Shown: positions 1 through 12,719, counted from the first letter of the stretch. The stretch is DNA of 64,000 nt from Liolophura sinensis (GCF_032854445.1 NC_088304.1:14641704-14705703), one strand, 5' to 3'. Numbers and translations are program-made. Notes: a model not told the origin generated them from the sequence alone.

Positions 1-592
1 TGTACATCTTAAATGTGTTTCAGAGTCACAGACATGTATATATTGGCCTGGGTCTATTGGTGAGATTCTCAAGAGAGCTAGATATGCCTTCATCAAACCC
101 AATTCAACGGAATTGAGCCACGACCAGTGAAAATAAAGCACCACCAATAAAGAGATGAACAGTTGGCAGTTAAAGGTCACCAGGAATTATGGGAACGGCT
201 TGAGTTTGCAACAGAGATCCCTTTCTCTACTGCTTCATCTAATGACAGCTTTGAGGCGAAAATGTAATCAATTCTTGTTCATCGTTCAGCAAGACACAAC
301 TGCATATGGGTATAACCCCATGCACTGCCAGTGAGTCTGTCAGAAAATGTAACATGCTTAGTGGACTAAATCTGCGCCATTTAAACACAAATGGCAGCTT
401 GTAAATCCAAGTTTTCTGCTTACATGTACACAACAACACAGTGTGTGTATAAACACATGTATACCTTGGCTCGGTTGTTCAAAACTGTCTTAAGATTTCA
501 AACCAGATTTAAAACTAAAACCAACTCTTCAGCTATGTACTTGGCCAAAAAATAATTATTCAACGGCAAATATCAACAAAATCTGCCTATGT

Positions 593-722
593 TCCATTTG
601 GTCTCTGTACAACTGCATTGGTTGCTAGGATTGCTGTTTCATTTGGTCACTGTACAACTGTGTTGCTTGCTAGGTTTGCTGTTCAATTTGGTATCTGTAC
701 AACTGTATTGGTTGCTAGGTTT
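593..722. repeat. Three-copy tandem repeat, about 44 bp
   Basis: The phrase 'atttggt-tctgtacaactg' followed by a 'ttgctagg' block recurs at about 595, 640 and 684. These are three diverged copies of a 44-45 bp unit with no coding potential. Confidence 0.8.
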
Positions 723-791
723 TGTTAAAATCGTAGATAAATAACAGGGCTTATTATCATTTTTAGCTGATACACTTTAGAATAACCTGGC

Positions 792-945
792 CCTGGGCCC
801 AGTTGTTCAAAAGTGTATTAGGATTTACGTCATGTATTAACTTTAGTCCAGACTAAAGTGCCATTCACTTTGTATTAGAATGAAACTGATATTAAGATTT
901 AAGCCTGGCTAAACTTTAATACACTTCTGAACAACTGACCCCAGG
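792..945. mobile_element. Fold-back (MITE-like) element with about 29-bp terminal inverted repeats
   Basis: The left end (792-820) and right end (917-945) are imperfect reverse complements, each containing 'agttgttca-aagtgtatta' or its complement. The interior is also partly self-complementary ('ctttagtcc' / 'gactaaag'). There is no coding capacity. A related fragment ('ggttgttcaaaactgtctta') lies near 472. A non-autonomous DNA element is the likely identity. Confidence 0.7.
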
Positions 946-1173
946 AGTTTCCAGTCAGCATAGTAACATTTCACTTGAAGTTCAGATTTTTTTCAAGTGA
1001 CACATTTTGCTTGATTCTGGATGATACCTTATAGGGCCATTATTTTGTGAAATTTGATTTATTTTTTTATCAGATAAACTATATGTCTGAGAGTGCATTT
1101 TTACATATCAAACTTAAGGCGAAGTATCCTGTCCAACAGATCAAAGAAAATGAATTAAAGAGATCCCAAGACC

Positions 1174-1290
1174 ATACATGTACATGTACACGTAAACCAA
1201 AAACCCATGTACATGTACACGTAAACTTAAAACACATGTACATGTACACGTGAACCACAAACACATGTACATGTACACTTAAAACTCACA
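1174..1290. repeat. Tandem repeat of ACATGTACATGTACAC-type units, about 31 bp
   Basis: Four consecutive units share an 'acatgtacatgtacac' core followed by a variable A-rich spacer. The core is palindromic (TACATGTA), so both strands read alike. This produces open frames on both strands that are not genes. Confidence 0.8.
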
Positions 1291-1847
1291 TACATTGTAC
1301 CCTTGCATTGGTCACATTTCCATATACAGTACTGTACATATACACACAAAGGTACACAATTAAATTACCAGTAAATTGTTTCAACATCAAAGGGGTAACC
1401 TTTCAAACAAAAACCAATGAGCACTCAATCTGGGAACAAATAAATACAAGTGCAGTGTAATAATTAAGTGCCAAAAAGCATTTTGCAGGAAACGTCAAGT
1501 GGGTATCCAGTCAGGAGCACATGGTCTGTTGTCCACTCCAGTTTTTAGATAACATTACCAGATGGCGTGGATCACCCTTCAAGAGAAGAAACTTCAACTC
1601 AACATTATCGACATCAAAGGCTATTTTTGGGTTCTTCACAAACAGTCTCTGATGAAAGGACGCTCAGCATGTACAAGTACTTAAACATCATTTCCTGCGC
1701 AGTTCTCAAAGCAATACGGTCTGTTTGCATTTACATGCTCACTATCATGATGTTCATTTGACTATGCCTGTGCTTGTAATCAATCGACACAAGCATGCAA
1801 AAGAACGTAAAATTGTGATCTGGATGATAATAATCTACATGTATATA

Positions 1848-1966
1848 TTTCATTTATTTCACTGTTATTTAATGTTATTTATTTATCTGATTGGTGTCTT
1901 ATGTTGTACTCAAGAATATAGTGGGAGGAAACCCACGACCATCCGCAGGTTTGTTGACAGATCCAA
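1848..1966 (-). repeat. tRNA-derived SINE (family A), 3' fragment
   Basis: A (TTTA)n run is followed by 'gattggtgtcttatgttgta' and 'cccacgaccatccgcaggtt', the reverse complement of the 3' half of the abundant SINE. An internal part is deleted. Confidence 0.75.
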
Positions 1967-2234
1967 TATTATTTAATGTCATACATGTATTTTTTTTTTT
2001 TTGCTTTTATGACAGGGTTAAGTTTTATGGGTGGAGGAAACTGGAGTGCCCAAGTTACCAAATCACCCCAAATCAAGTTTTCCACCATTTGTTTGACATG
2101 TAAAGATGTATGCACACCAAATTAGTGGAAGACAAGTGGTCTTCCAACGAAACCTTAGTTAGCACAAAAATCCACTCTAGAGTCACTGACTGTTTATATC
2201 ATCACTAAGGCCCAACACTGGAAATCTACAAATC

Positions 2235-2310
2235 CTCTGTTTCTAGCCGGGTTTGAACCCACAACTGGTGTGTCAAGATGGCAAGAACCTTAAATATACC
2301 ACCAGCACCC
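2235..2310 (-). repeat. Possible tRNA-derived SINE remnant
   Basis: Read on the minus strand, 'gtgggttcaaacccgg' resembles a B-box followed by a tRNA acceptor side. No complete clover-leaf can be drawn, so a decayed SINE head is more likely than a tRNA gene. Confidence 0.3.
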
Positions 2311-3392
2311 CAGACACATTCATGTAAGCATTTAAATCTGCATGTATATAGTGTACATGTGCACACTATTAAATGAAATATGAAATGTATACCAGATTGC
2401 ACTGAGCACCTATGGATTTTCTAACATGCTCCCGTCAGAGATCACTCCAGCTTTTGATTTAAGGAAACTCCAAGTCAGGCAGCAACCTGTACATGTGCAT
2501 GTATATAGAACAACTATCTGCACCAAGTTTCAGTCAATTTTCAGTACTGAATTAAAAAATTAGTGTTCCTTTAATTTCTCAACAATTTTGCATACGGGAA
2601 TGTAATTTTCAATGCAATTTATGCACACTTTTTTTGGAGATAAAACTACATTGGCTGGGTTGGCCAATTTCAGAGCTTCACAAAAAGTGTATTTTATCAC
2701 ATGGCACAGAATAATGCTTTCAGAATATGCTCTAATAAACACGTTGAAAACATGAGAAAAGGTTGAAAAACTACAGTAAACGTGAACAAAAATTAATCAT
2801 GTTACCTACTTATTTAAATCAGTTTCTGAATGACATCCACCAGTCTGAATCATGGTGGAGACAGCTGAAACAGCCCATTGTCAACAGCTATATATTGCCA
2901 CCTAGCATGCCAACGCACCACTACCAATGATGGCAAGGGAATCTACATGTAAAAACTCCATACCCACTGCTACTGATTTTACAAATATAGAAAAAAATAG
3001 TTCAATATTAAAACCCTTTGAAGACTTCTTTTATGAGAATGAAAAACTGGTGATATGTTCCATTAATAAGCCCAATATGCATTTATACACATGTACGGGG
3101 AGTGCTTTAATGCATTAAGTACAGGTGTACTTGTAGCATCCATCTATTTAGGGTTGATGCTAATTGGTTTGGCAAATGGCAGAAAAGAGCACTGACCTGT
3201 ACAGCAATTAACACCCTGGGCAGGTGTGGCAGTATGTGTCATGTCTGTGGTGCAGGTGTTGATAAATCTACACATACATGTATGTTTGAATTGTATGTTA
3301 CCTAAAGATTGACCTGCAGTTTACACACAAGGTAAGGCCTTAAAATGACACTTCAGATCGAAACATCTTAAAAAAACATAAAACACAGATTT

Positions 3393-3535
3393 GGTAGCCA
3401 GCAACCTGCGGATGGTTGTGGGTTTCGTCCGGGCTCTGCCTGGTTTCCTCCCATCATAATGCTGGCCGCCGTCATATAAGTGAATATTCTTGAGTAATGC
3501 GTAAAACACCAATCAAATAAATGAATAAATTTACG
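3393..3535 (+). repeat. tRNA-derived SINE (family A), 3' half
   Basis: It runs from 'agcaacctgcggatggttgt' through 'gctggccgccgtcatataag' to 'acaccaatcaaataaatg'. It lacks the tRNA-like head, as expected from 5' truncation. Confidence 0.85.
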
Positions 3536-3948
3536 TAAGGTTCCAGCTCGTTGTGAAAACACTGCTCTAGAGAACTTATTGCACCTGCGTACATGTTACG
3601 CGCTTGAAACTGAGCTACATGTACCTCGATCGATTACAGGCACAAAATTCTCAGCTCACATGGGCAACAGGCAGGAGGGGGTCTACTCCTAGTTATCACC
3701 CCTGTCCTTTGGGGACGAGACATTATGCACACACGTGATGGTGCAGTTTTAAATAGCAAAATTACAATGTGAAATCTGAACACATCATACATCTATTTCC
3801 TATGAAATAATTAATTACAAGAGCCTCTTGCATACCTGTACTTGACTGAGTTTGTATTTATAACAAAAAAATGAAGCTTTGGACATGAAAGTAGATGTAT
3901 GTACATGTATAAGCGATTTATGTACAATCGGTACATTTTATATTATGG

Positions 3949-3967
3949 GGGGGGGGGGGGGGGGGGG
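3949..3967. repeat. Poly-G homopolymer run
   Basis: About 19 consecutive G residues, a mononucleotide microsatellite. Its length may be unreliable in an assembly. Confidence 0.9.
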
Positions 3968-4186
3968 ATGACCGATTCTAAAAATTTACAGAAATCCCAA
4001 ATACTTCTGTTTCATATTTGTACAAGAGTATGTATACCGGCAGACCATTTTTTTCAGCATAAGCACATCACTACATAAAAGATGTATGGGTTTCAAAATT
4101 GGCCTATGCTGGAGAAAACATGACAAAAACAGCAACCAAATTCCTAGTTACAACTGTGTATTAAAACAGAAACAGGGGCACTGTAC

Positions 4187-4282
4187 CTGTATCATGTATA
4201 ACTGAGCGATGCGATACTCATCCACGCTCATGGGCAGCGCAATGCGATATTCCTTGATCAGCATGATGGACGTGGATGAGAT
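4187..4282 (-). CDS. PITPNM: First coding exon of a class II phosphatidylinositol transfer protein (PITPNM / rdgB-like), 5' part of the gene only
   Basis: On the minus strand a splice acceptor (tactcacag) precedes 18 bases of leader and an ATG at 4264. Twenty-six codons follow, then a phase-0 donor CAG|GTACAG at 4187. The peptide starts MLIKEYRIALPM and ends EYRIAQLYMIQ. This is the first beta-strand and turn of the PITP lipid-binding domain, and it matches the PITPNM/RdgB class (EYRI-LPM, EYRIAQLYMIQ) better than the shorter PITPs. Proteins of this class move phosphatidylinositol and phosphatidic acid between ER and plasma membrane during phospholipase C signalling. The start is supported by the family's invariant MLIKEY N-terminus and by A at position -3. 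The exon ends where the family continues with KKSR, so the rest of the gene lies to the left of the window. The peptide is short, but the combination of motif and splice sites makes it convincing. Confidence 0.85.
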
Positions 4283-4437
4283 CTGTGAGTAGAAAGCAGC
4301 TCCTAGCTAGTCTCCCATTGTGGCCAGGCAGTCAGTTAGGGTGGGGCCATCCCCACAGTTCATCAACAACTGCATGGCCATAGTGGATCAGTATGCTTCT
4401 CATACAATTCACACCTCATCTGCAATAAAGAAAAATT

Positions 4438-4530
4438 ATTTTTTATTTATTTCATCGGAGTGTACTCAAGAATATTTCAGTTTATATAAGCCGGCAACCA
4501 GCATTATGGTGGGAGGAAACCTGTGTGTGA
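4438..4530 (-). repeat. tRNA-derived SINE (family A), short 3' fragment
   Basis: The match covers '(ttta)n..gtactcaagaatatttcag' and 'agcattatggtgggaggaaa', reverse complement of the SINE 3' end. It sits just upstream of the PITPNM-like exon. Confidence 0.7.
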
Positions 4531-4874
4531 CTGGAAAGGCTGACAGCATGAAAGATGTACATGAAGGTACTGTATTGTACATTACGGTGACCATCCGTGC
4601 TTGTGTACTAGGAATGTGATGGTAATAGGTATTTATAAAATGAAGTTTTTAGGATTAATTAACTGATTAGTTAAGGCTGATGTATCAGTAAATCGCTCCA
4701 GAGACATCATTGCTTTCACGGCAGATCAAAGGAAGACAACCTGGTTAATGGACGCATATACATGTACATATGGCATTGGCTGCAGCTAGGATACAAGAAT
4801 CCTCACATGACTGATGCTGTCCATGAAACCTGGAATCTGATGCGGGATAAATGTACAGCATGTACATGTATGTC

Positions 4875-5160
4875 ATTCAGTGAGTTTATATATACTGTGT
4901 CTTCTTATGGCAGGGCCAAAAGTCCAAAGGGCTGCCGCCACGGAAGAATCATGCCGAAGACACCAGACATGACACCCCACCCACTCAAATTAAACTGGTG
5001 CTAGGACAATCCAGTCCTGTTTCCTTGCTCTACCCTCTCAATAGTGAGTGCCTAGTGACGCATGGTACATGTATATACATGTATGACCAGATCTGCGTTT
5101 CATCCCAGGTCTCCCAACGTCGAGGTAGATACACTGACCGCTAGGCCAACGGAGCACCCC
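4875..5160 (-). repeat. tRNA-derived SINE (family B), near full length
   Basis: On the minus strand the head reads 'ttggcctagcggtcag', an A-box-like segment. It is followed by a B-box-like 'gacctgggat' and a body containing 'ggtgtcatgtctggtgtctt'. Relatives lie at 36465, 37815 and 56770. Confidence 0.75.
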
Positions 5161-5509
5161 AAGGCATATTACATATATGCATAAATGTATACACATAAAT
5201 CACATGGGTTAAATGTTGCTTTCAATATTACTGTATTTTGGTCATATCACAGCAATGTCTCCGTCTAGTAGGCTAGACACAATCTGAACGCCAACAAATT
5301 TTACAGTGCTGCCTCATTGGAATGTCATGCCAAAGACACCAAACAAGGCGCCTTAACGAGTAACATTACAGCGACACCAAGTCAGCAGGTAAATGTCATG
5401 ACTTTACATCTGGAATAGTTACATGTACATGAACACAGCTGCAAGAACAAATGTAAGTACAGTCTGTATAGTCCACTCTCAATGGAGAGTATAAAACTAT
5501 TATCTTATA

Positions 5510-5690
5510 GAGGCCTCCATGGCCTAGTTGTTAGCGTGCTTAAGTGTAGCGCAATGCCTCAGGAGCCTGTGAGTTCAAGTCCAGCTCATGCTGGTTTCCC
5601 CTGGGCTACACTCAGTTTCCTCCCACCATAATCCGATAACGTTGGCCGCTGTTGCGTCAGTGAAATATTCTAAAAACAATAAATGTATAG
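5510..5690 (+). repeat. tRNA-derived SINE (family A) with internal deletion
   Basis: The tRNA-like head ('ggcctagttgttagcgtgct', then B-box 'gagttcaagtcc') is followed by 'cagctcatgctggtttcc' and an abbreviated 3' half ending near 'gtgaaatattct'. Confidence 0.85.
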
Positions 5691-6477
5691 TGTAAATCTT
5701 CAACCTTTTCAACCACTAAAGCACGTTTTTTGTGTCAAATTTATGAATACAATTATTACGAAAATGATGTTAAAAATGATTTGTTTGTATCACTAAAGAT
5801 GCAAGCTTCATAAAAATGTGCAAACTATTTCTCTACACCCCATACTTCACTCTGAATGTTTCAAAATATTGGCCACAGAGGTGGATGAAAATGTTGAAGA
5901 ATTAAGGTATGTTTACATGCATATACTTGGCATGTTCTGCAGATTTACAATGATCATGCATAAAAACATACCGTAATTCTTTATACTCCTGTAAAGTAAC
6001 ACTAACTGTTACTCAATTTGGATGAAATTAACACCTAAAGTACAACCCTGGGCGCACACCCACACCCAGACACACACACCTTTAGATGATCCATGACAGC
6101 TACATATACCTAGGGTAGACCCCAGTTCCAGCGACAAAGAGACTGTAATTTGACCAGTTTATTGATTTCTATGAACACGCTAGCATCAGGGTGCATCTAC
6201 ATCAACAGTGATTATGTTTACTGATACCAGTAAATGTTATCACGTACTATTACATCATCGCATGCAAAAGTACAAAAGTGCACAGGCCTTTGCATTGATC
6301 ATAAATGAGGCAAATGAACATGTCCAAATGTTGAACACATACCGTGCACATATACTGTATTATAAATGTGTATCATTGTTAACCTACATGTACACGTATG
6401 TACTTCATATACACCATCTAGAAATAGTACGCGACAAACAACGTCTTGGAAATTCAATCCATATCTCAAATTATACA

Positions 6478-6479
6478 TA

Positions 6480-6505
<26 letters not shown>
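6478..6505. repeat. (TAA)n microsatellite
   Basis: About nine consecutive TAA/AAT triplets are visible. They give an artefactual poly-isoleucine frame on both strands. Confidence 0.9.
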
Positions 6506-6510
<5 letters not shown>

Positions 6511-9500
6511 AAATAACAACTGTGTCAATTATGAAGAATCTACATGTGCATGTATTAACATAAGGTGATGGATCCACAGGTGTTTAGAGGAACCATAGTG
6601 TAGAAAAGCCAGTTGTGAGCTAGTCAATAGAATTGTACATGCACTATATGTGCATTTCTTCAACGTTTGCAAAGTGTACATGTACATTCAAGCATATTCT
6701 GAAGACATTACTCTGTGTTGACTGACGAAATTATATTTTTTATAAAGCCCTAAAATTGGCAAATCCAAACAATGTAGGTTTGTCTCCAAAATCTAATAAT
6801 AAATGTGTATAAAATTTGCTCTTTCATGTGCAAAAAGGTTGAGGAATTGGTGTAGTATAAGACTGGGACATCAAAGACATTCATTTACATGTATAATGGT
6901 TCTGTGAAAAACATCAGATTCTAGCTGCAATAGTAGGTAAATGTATCAGAGTTGAATCTCAAACATTTCAGATGAAAATGACAATAGAATGACATTGATA
7001 CAACTCTGGAACGATAGATGTGCTTTAGAGATGTTACCGAACTGGCAAGTTTATCACCTTGTGCTTTTGTGCCTGAGCTTTGTATCCCCCAAAAAACACA
7101 ATATTTTCAATACCTGAGGGCTTTTTGAGCAATTAAACATCTCAACAAAGATGAAATCAACAAAGGTATTATCAAAGACAAACCTGTTCACAATAATGAC
7201 GATGGAGGATGGTGTGGAATTCCCTACATTTAAGCCCAGGACCGGTTTCCACCACAGCTAGCACAGCATCCTTTACTCAAGGTACACCAAGGCCTGAAGG
7301 CGTCAGTGACAAACAACCCACTGCTGCAGCCTACAGTGTAGCTGGCTGCTGGTTGTCACATTAGACCAGTGAGTGGACAGGCTTGGAGGGTCTAATGTGC
7401 TAGCTCTGTTCCGCAGGTATGCTCAGTCAGTGTATCCTACACGCATCTGCTGATATTATCATGTATATATATATAAACAATCCATCCTGCCATCATACAT
7501 CCTGACCATAATATTAATTATCCGGTAACTTGTTAGCGATGGAGCCTGTTGTCATAGCAATCAGGGTTGTGCTCATCGGGTCTCCCTGGCTGTGAAAACG
7601 ATGCTTGCACATAACAAAGGTCAGGTAACCTCCTGATGGGCTTTTCAGCTACCAATACTGAAGTCATCACATGTCTATATTAGAACAACAGTTGTTCATA
7701 CAAGGTACAACTATACACTCCATGGCTGTTCATGATGTGCACAAGCATGCACATTGGTACACTACATCGCTCTCTAGATTCCTAGAATGGCCTTGATGTA
7801 GCCTTATAAGAAGGGTCACCAAAGACTCCACTGCAACCCGCTTGCATAAATCTAGCCCCAATTATCATACGCTGGCATTTAACTCGATCAATAGCAGGCG
7901 GCTCCTTTACTGTTATAACCCAAAAGCTGAGAATATTGTTATCGATTTTCCTGCCCCTTTCACAGGCTAAAGGGTATCGTCCCTGGCCAAAGCCTCACAG
8001 TCTTTACCTTCCCAGTATACAGTCAATTCTGGACCTGGCTTGGCAATGGCCAACTGTCTGATCAAGGCTTACAAGACTTGTACTGATTCAATTCTGGACA
8101 AGCTGTTGTTTTTCACGATCTACCATCTGGGAGAGCCTCTTGTCTGCTTAACACATGTATCCAGTCTCTTAAGCATGGTTTATAACATCAAAGTTGGAAT
8201 AAAGAAAGCTGGATGCAGGCAGCTGCCCTATGAGTATAGACTGAAATCTGCAGCTTGCAGCTTTCCTGCTCTGCCAGTCACCAAGGGAATTCCCCTAAGC
8301 TGACACCTCCAGCATCCAATGTGATAAGATTGTAAACAAGCCGGAGGAATCCATACCAGCCTCAATCTTTATACCCAGGCCAATTAATGTCTGCAGATTA
8401 AATACAACGAAATCTTCGAAACCTTCCGTGTTACTTATCAGCTATGCCGTCATTGTCAATGTCATATAGATTTTCCCCACAGAGGCCAATTCCTTGCCAA
8501 GACTATTACTGCTAAGAAAGTCATCTTAATACAGACCTACCTATACACATACGTGTATGGGCATGTACACATGCAAATCATGATTTTTCAAGGATACTCC
8601 ACAGAGTTGTACATGTAAAATACTTTCCACACATGTACCTGAACTGCAGATGCAAGAAAGGGGTTTCAAGGATGTTTACATAGAGAGAAACTGAAGGGAA
8701 GAAACTCCCTATCAAAATGTCAATAAAAACTTTAGAAGAGGACTTTTTTTTTTGAGGGCAGCCAGGTTACACCTAACAAACACATTTTTAATCATGGCCT
8801 GTAAAAGAAACCTGCAGTAATGCCAATCTATCAGTTTTTAGAACGCTAAACTTGACTATAAAACTGGAAAAGACCTGTACGTGCATGTATTGGAATACAT
8901 GTCTATACATCGGCAACAACATTTTCCATTCCTGATGGAGTTCACTGTGAGCAAGATTTTATCCATGTACATGTGCAATTATTTACATCATCTAAATCAA
9001 TAACTATTATAACAGAGTACAATGAAAGGACCAGGGCAATCAATAAGCTTTTACATTAAACCATAAACACATGTACTAATACACTACATGTATACTGTAT
9101 TCCTGGCATACATGGCACAGACATGTACATGCATGAATGGGTGTTAATCCAAAGAGTAGTATGAGATGAGGTTCATGAGTGGCAGTGTAAATGAGCAAGC
9201 TGTCAACATTTCTTGTCTCGTTTGCTTTCATACACGTACATACAGTGTATATGTGCATTTATTAAAACATTTAAGCAAACGTGGGAGAAAGATCGTCAAT
9301 AATTTGACAAGGGTCGATGGTTTAAGCCAGCAGTCTGCTCCCCTCCAACCGTAAAACTGACTGCACCTCCTAAAAAATAAAAAAGTTTTACAGCAATCAA
9401 ATAAATAAAAAAAAAAAATTTTTTTTTAAAATAATGCACTGATTGACATAGTAGTACTGTAAGCATGATTTTCTGCCTCATAAAATTTTCCTCAAATCCA

Positions 9501-9888
9501 TATGACATAAGTATGTCCATCCAAATCAAATCAATAAAACAAACAATAATGCACAGAACATAAATGTATGTGTCATCTAGATTGGGAATGCAACTTTTTC
9601 ACCTGATTTCTGCTCACCTGTTACCTTGCTATTACTTCCATATTCAGAATTAGACCATATTATATTAACAATTGCACTGTAACTTCCAGAACTCTGCACT
9701 TTCACCTGTGCATGAATTTACAGTGTTTTCATATAAGCTGTGGTTAATGACCTACAACTTCGCCCCAAAACGTGCATTTTTAGTCAAATAAATATGCTTT
9801 TCTAGCTGAATCTTTCTCAGTCAACATATACCCTAAAACACCTGTCTACAGGTGTGTGTATATAAGGTCAACAGAACTATCTGTCAAA

Positions 9889-10050
9889 AATTATTTATTT
9901 ATTTATTTATTTGATTGGTGTTTTATGCCATACTCAAGAATATTTCACTTATACGACGGCGGCCAGCATTATGGTGGGTGGAAACTGGGCACAGCCCGGG
10001 GGAAACCCACGACCATCCGCAGGTTGCTGCAGACCTTCCCATGTGCGGGT
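9889..10050 (-). repeat. tRNA-derived SINE (family A), 3' two-thirds
   Basis: The (TTTA)n tail, 'gattggtgttttatgccata', 'acgacggcggccagcattat' and 'cccacgaccatccgcaggtt' are intact. The element stops at 'gaccttcccatgtgcgg' before the head. Confidence 0.9.
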
Positions 10051-10954
10051 CAAAAATTAGCCATGGGTGACATTTTAATACCATATAATGCATGTGAATG
10101 TAAACTGTAATGCTACAGAATCCGAATAATGTTCAAACTTTAATAAAACTATACATGACAAAATTTTCAGAAGAGTAATTTTATAAATTGTTCACGTTTT
10201 ATTTTGTACATGTATTTTGACACATCAGCCTTCTGGGCTACTTAACAATTAAATTGAAAAGATTGTCAAGGTGATACATGTACTGTAGATATTTGTATGT
10301 TCATTATGATTCTAGATCAAAGTTTGGAACTTTGCATGTTTACAAAAAAAAAAAAGTCACAAAAAAAAATGCCATAAAAAGAATTTTTCTGCTTAAAAAA
10401 AAAAGGGACCCTGATAATACGTAATGTACATGCACATGCCCATTTATTAATATGTACAGCTGGAGCTGGAAATCATACACGTACAAAGCACACGTACATG
10501 TATCAAGCACGTATGAAATGTTTTATACATGTAGTACGATGCAGATCTGATCAATGCAGTCCATGATCATCTATTCCAACCTGTTGCGTAACATGACCAC
10601 CATTAGGGTTTACAGTCCAGCAGCAAAACTGTGCACAGATCTCTACCATCAAAAGCAATGCATAATACTGAGGGAAATGGAAAAGAATACCAAAAAAAAA
10701 TTACCATAACACAAACAAGTCCAGAACAGTAACAGTATGATAAATATACATTTTTTTTTTTCATATTTTTACCATGCCTACGCTGAGCACTGATCAATAT
10801 ATAGTTATTATATTAGTGCATGATCCTCTCTAGACTCCCCTAATGGCAATATCAACAGTATATGTACATGGACATAGCATTTTGGGATAACCAATGTACA
10901 GCGAATATATTTACAGTGTAAAACAAGAACCACTCTCTGTGGCCACTGAGCTTT

Positions 10955-11027
10955 ATGAGTGAGTGAATGCCTGGGGTTTAACGTTGTCGTACTAAGCAAT
11001 TTTTCAGTCATATCATGACGATTAAGC
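10955..11027 (-). repeat. 3' tail of a family B/C SINE
   Basis: The sequence 'gtgagtgaatgcctggggtt' followed by 'taacgttgtcgtacta' and 'caatttttcagtcatatc' is the reverse complement of the tail shared by the elements at 17214 and 37815. Confidence 0.65.
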
Positions 11028-11167
11028 TTTATGAAGTGCCACTGTAAACTACTGTGTAGCTACACATTGCAAATGCAGCTGGGAATTCAAATCTACTAAA
11101 CTGTATGCACATTAATTCTGATGTTGATGATGTATACTGCACAAGTAGTGAAATGCATACACTTGTG

Positions 11168-11188
11168 TAAAAAAAAAAAAAAAAAAAA
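11168..11188. repeat. Poly-A run
   Basis: A mononucleotide A tract of about 20 bases with no clear retroposon attached. Confidence 0.85.
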
Positions 11189-11699
11189 CAGAGTGTGTAA
11201 ACAAGTAAATAACTTTAAGAGTCATGGCTGACCAATTTCAAAACCAAGCCTATCCAACATGTGCCATTAGTGCTTTCAGGATTCCATATGTTATTTACAT
11301 GTGAAGTTTGTCAGGCACCACTCAGTTTGCACCTAACATTAGATGAGCTTTGAAGCCTGACAATGTCCTTAGCAAGCTACTTTTTTGCAGATTTGAAAAC
11401 ACATGTGGTTTAAAAGTAATGCATGCTGTAGACAATACCAGGTGATCCTATGAAAATTTTAATGTTTGTATGCTTTGAGTTTAATGTAATACTTAAAAAT
11501 TAAAATTTAAGAAATCGTATATACATATGTGTACATATAGTTTATATGTACCAAAGCAAAGTTTTTTCTCCATTAACCTTAATGTCCAAATGTGAACTCA
11601 AGCGAAAATAAAAATGAAAATTAATTCCTGTTTAAAGAAGGAAGTATATGTACATATATGATTACTGAAGCGGCTAGAGCATACCATGGATGCATGACC

Positions 11700-12318
11700 A
11701 TATACTACTCTAATTTTTCTAAAATTTGGGACAAATATTATTAGTAGTGTTGAAAGCAGAATATTACATTTCTTTATCAGCCTTTTAAAAAAGTGAAGAT
11801 ATGAGTATGTTGTTCATTAGATGGTCTGACCATCAACTCAATATCCCTGCTAGAATTACATACATGTACATATATATATTGGCAAAAATGAGCAGACCCA
11901 GTGTCCCACAATTTAGAAGAAATAGGATACGTGTATATATATGTAGGTACATGTACATGTATATATGTATCACTCATACATGTAGGTTTAAATCTATATA
12001 CCATACACACACGTATGTGCTCTAATTATTCCACCTTTTCAACCATCTCTGCAACCAATAATTTTAAACATTCTGAAAGAACTATGGAGTGCCATTTTCA
12101 GGACACCTGGACCGGTCTTTTTTAGCCAATACACATGTACGTGTATGTCACCGCAGCAGGAATATTTAGCTTTGTTTTTCTCACATGGTTAGACCATCTA
12201 ATGAACAAACATACTAATATCTTTACTGTTCCAAAAAAGCTGGGAAAGAGATGTAATTTTCTGCTTTCAGCACTGCTAATTTCTGTTCTAAAAATTAGAA
12301 GAATTAGGGTATATGAAT
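11700..12318. mobile_element. Long inverted-repeat element, arms of about 185 bp
   Basis: The left arm (about 11700-11885) and right arm (about 12128-12318) are diverged reverse complements. Shared blocks include 'gttcattagatggtct', 'gctgaaagcag-a-attaca' and the 'cctgct' block beside an ACATGT run. Between them lies a spacer of about 240 bp. A related fragment ('cctctgcaaccaata', 'aaacattctga') occurs near 48175 and in the spacer at 12043. The long open frames across this region are by-products. Its structure suggests a fold-back DNA transposon. Confidence 0.65.
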
Positions 12319-12719
12319 TCAGAATGTCAGACAATACTGCCACACGTACATGCAAAGGTAGATGCCCCCACAGAAATCTCATGTACATCCACGTGTCCAC
12401 CTTTATTACATTAAAAACAGATATAATTTCATACAGTGCTCAGCCCAAGATTATACTTCTACACAACAGTGAAGCCACATGTAGATGTCAATCATTTTGT
12501 CTCTTGAAAATGTATTTTGTAAAATTTTGCATAGTTTGCTTGGTTTCAAACAGTAATAAATGCATTTTCTTTATACACCCTCAAAAATAAATAAAATCTT
12601 GCGCAATGTGGAAAATTTACAGTAATTTACGGTATTAAACCTGGCTGCACATCACATGTAGCTCGATCAGTTCATCTGGGTATAAAAATCCCTGGGTACA
12701 TGGAGTAGGTACTGTACAT

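Larger units (their letters stand above)
1..4186 (-). other. Intron 3' of the first PITPNM-like coding exon
   Basis: This stretch lies downstream (minus strand) of the donor of the first PITPNM-like coding exon. I scanned both strands for the next exon of the family (the part beginning near KKSR) and saw nothing, so it should lie beyond the left edge. The stretch holds SINE pieces, a fold-back element, short tandem repeats and a poly-G run near 3949. No other gene is supported. Confidence 0.6.

Noticed and set aside
12135-12590. 151-codon plus-strand frame
   Set aside because: It lies across one arm of the inverted-repeat element and continues into unrelated AT-rich sequence. No family resemblance.
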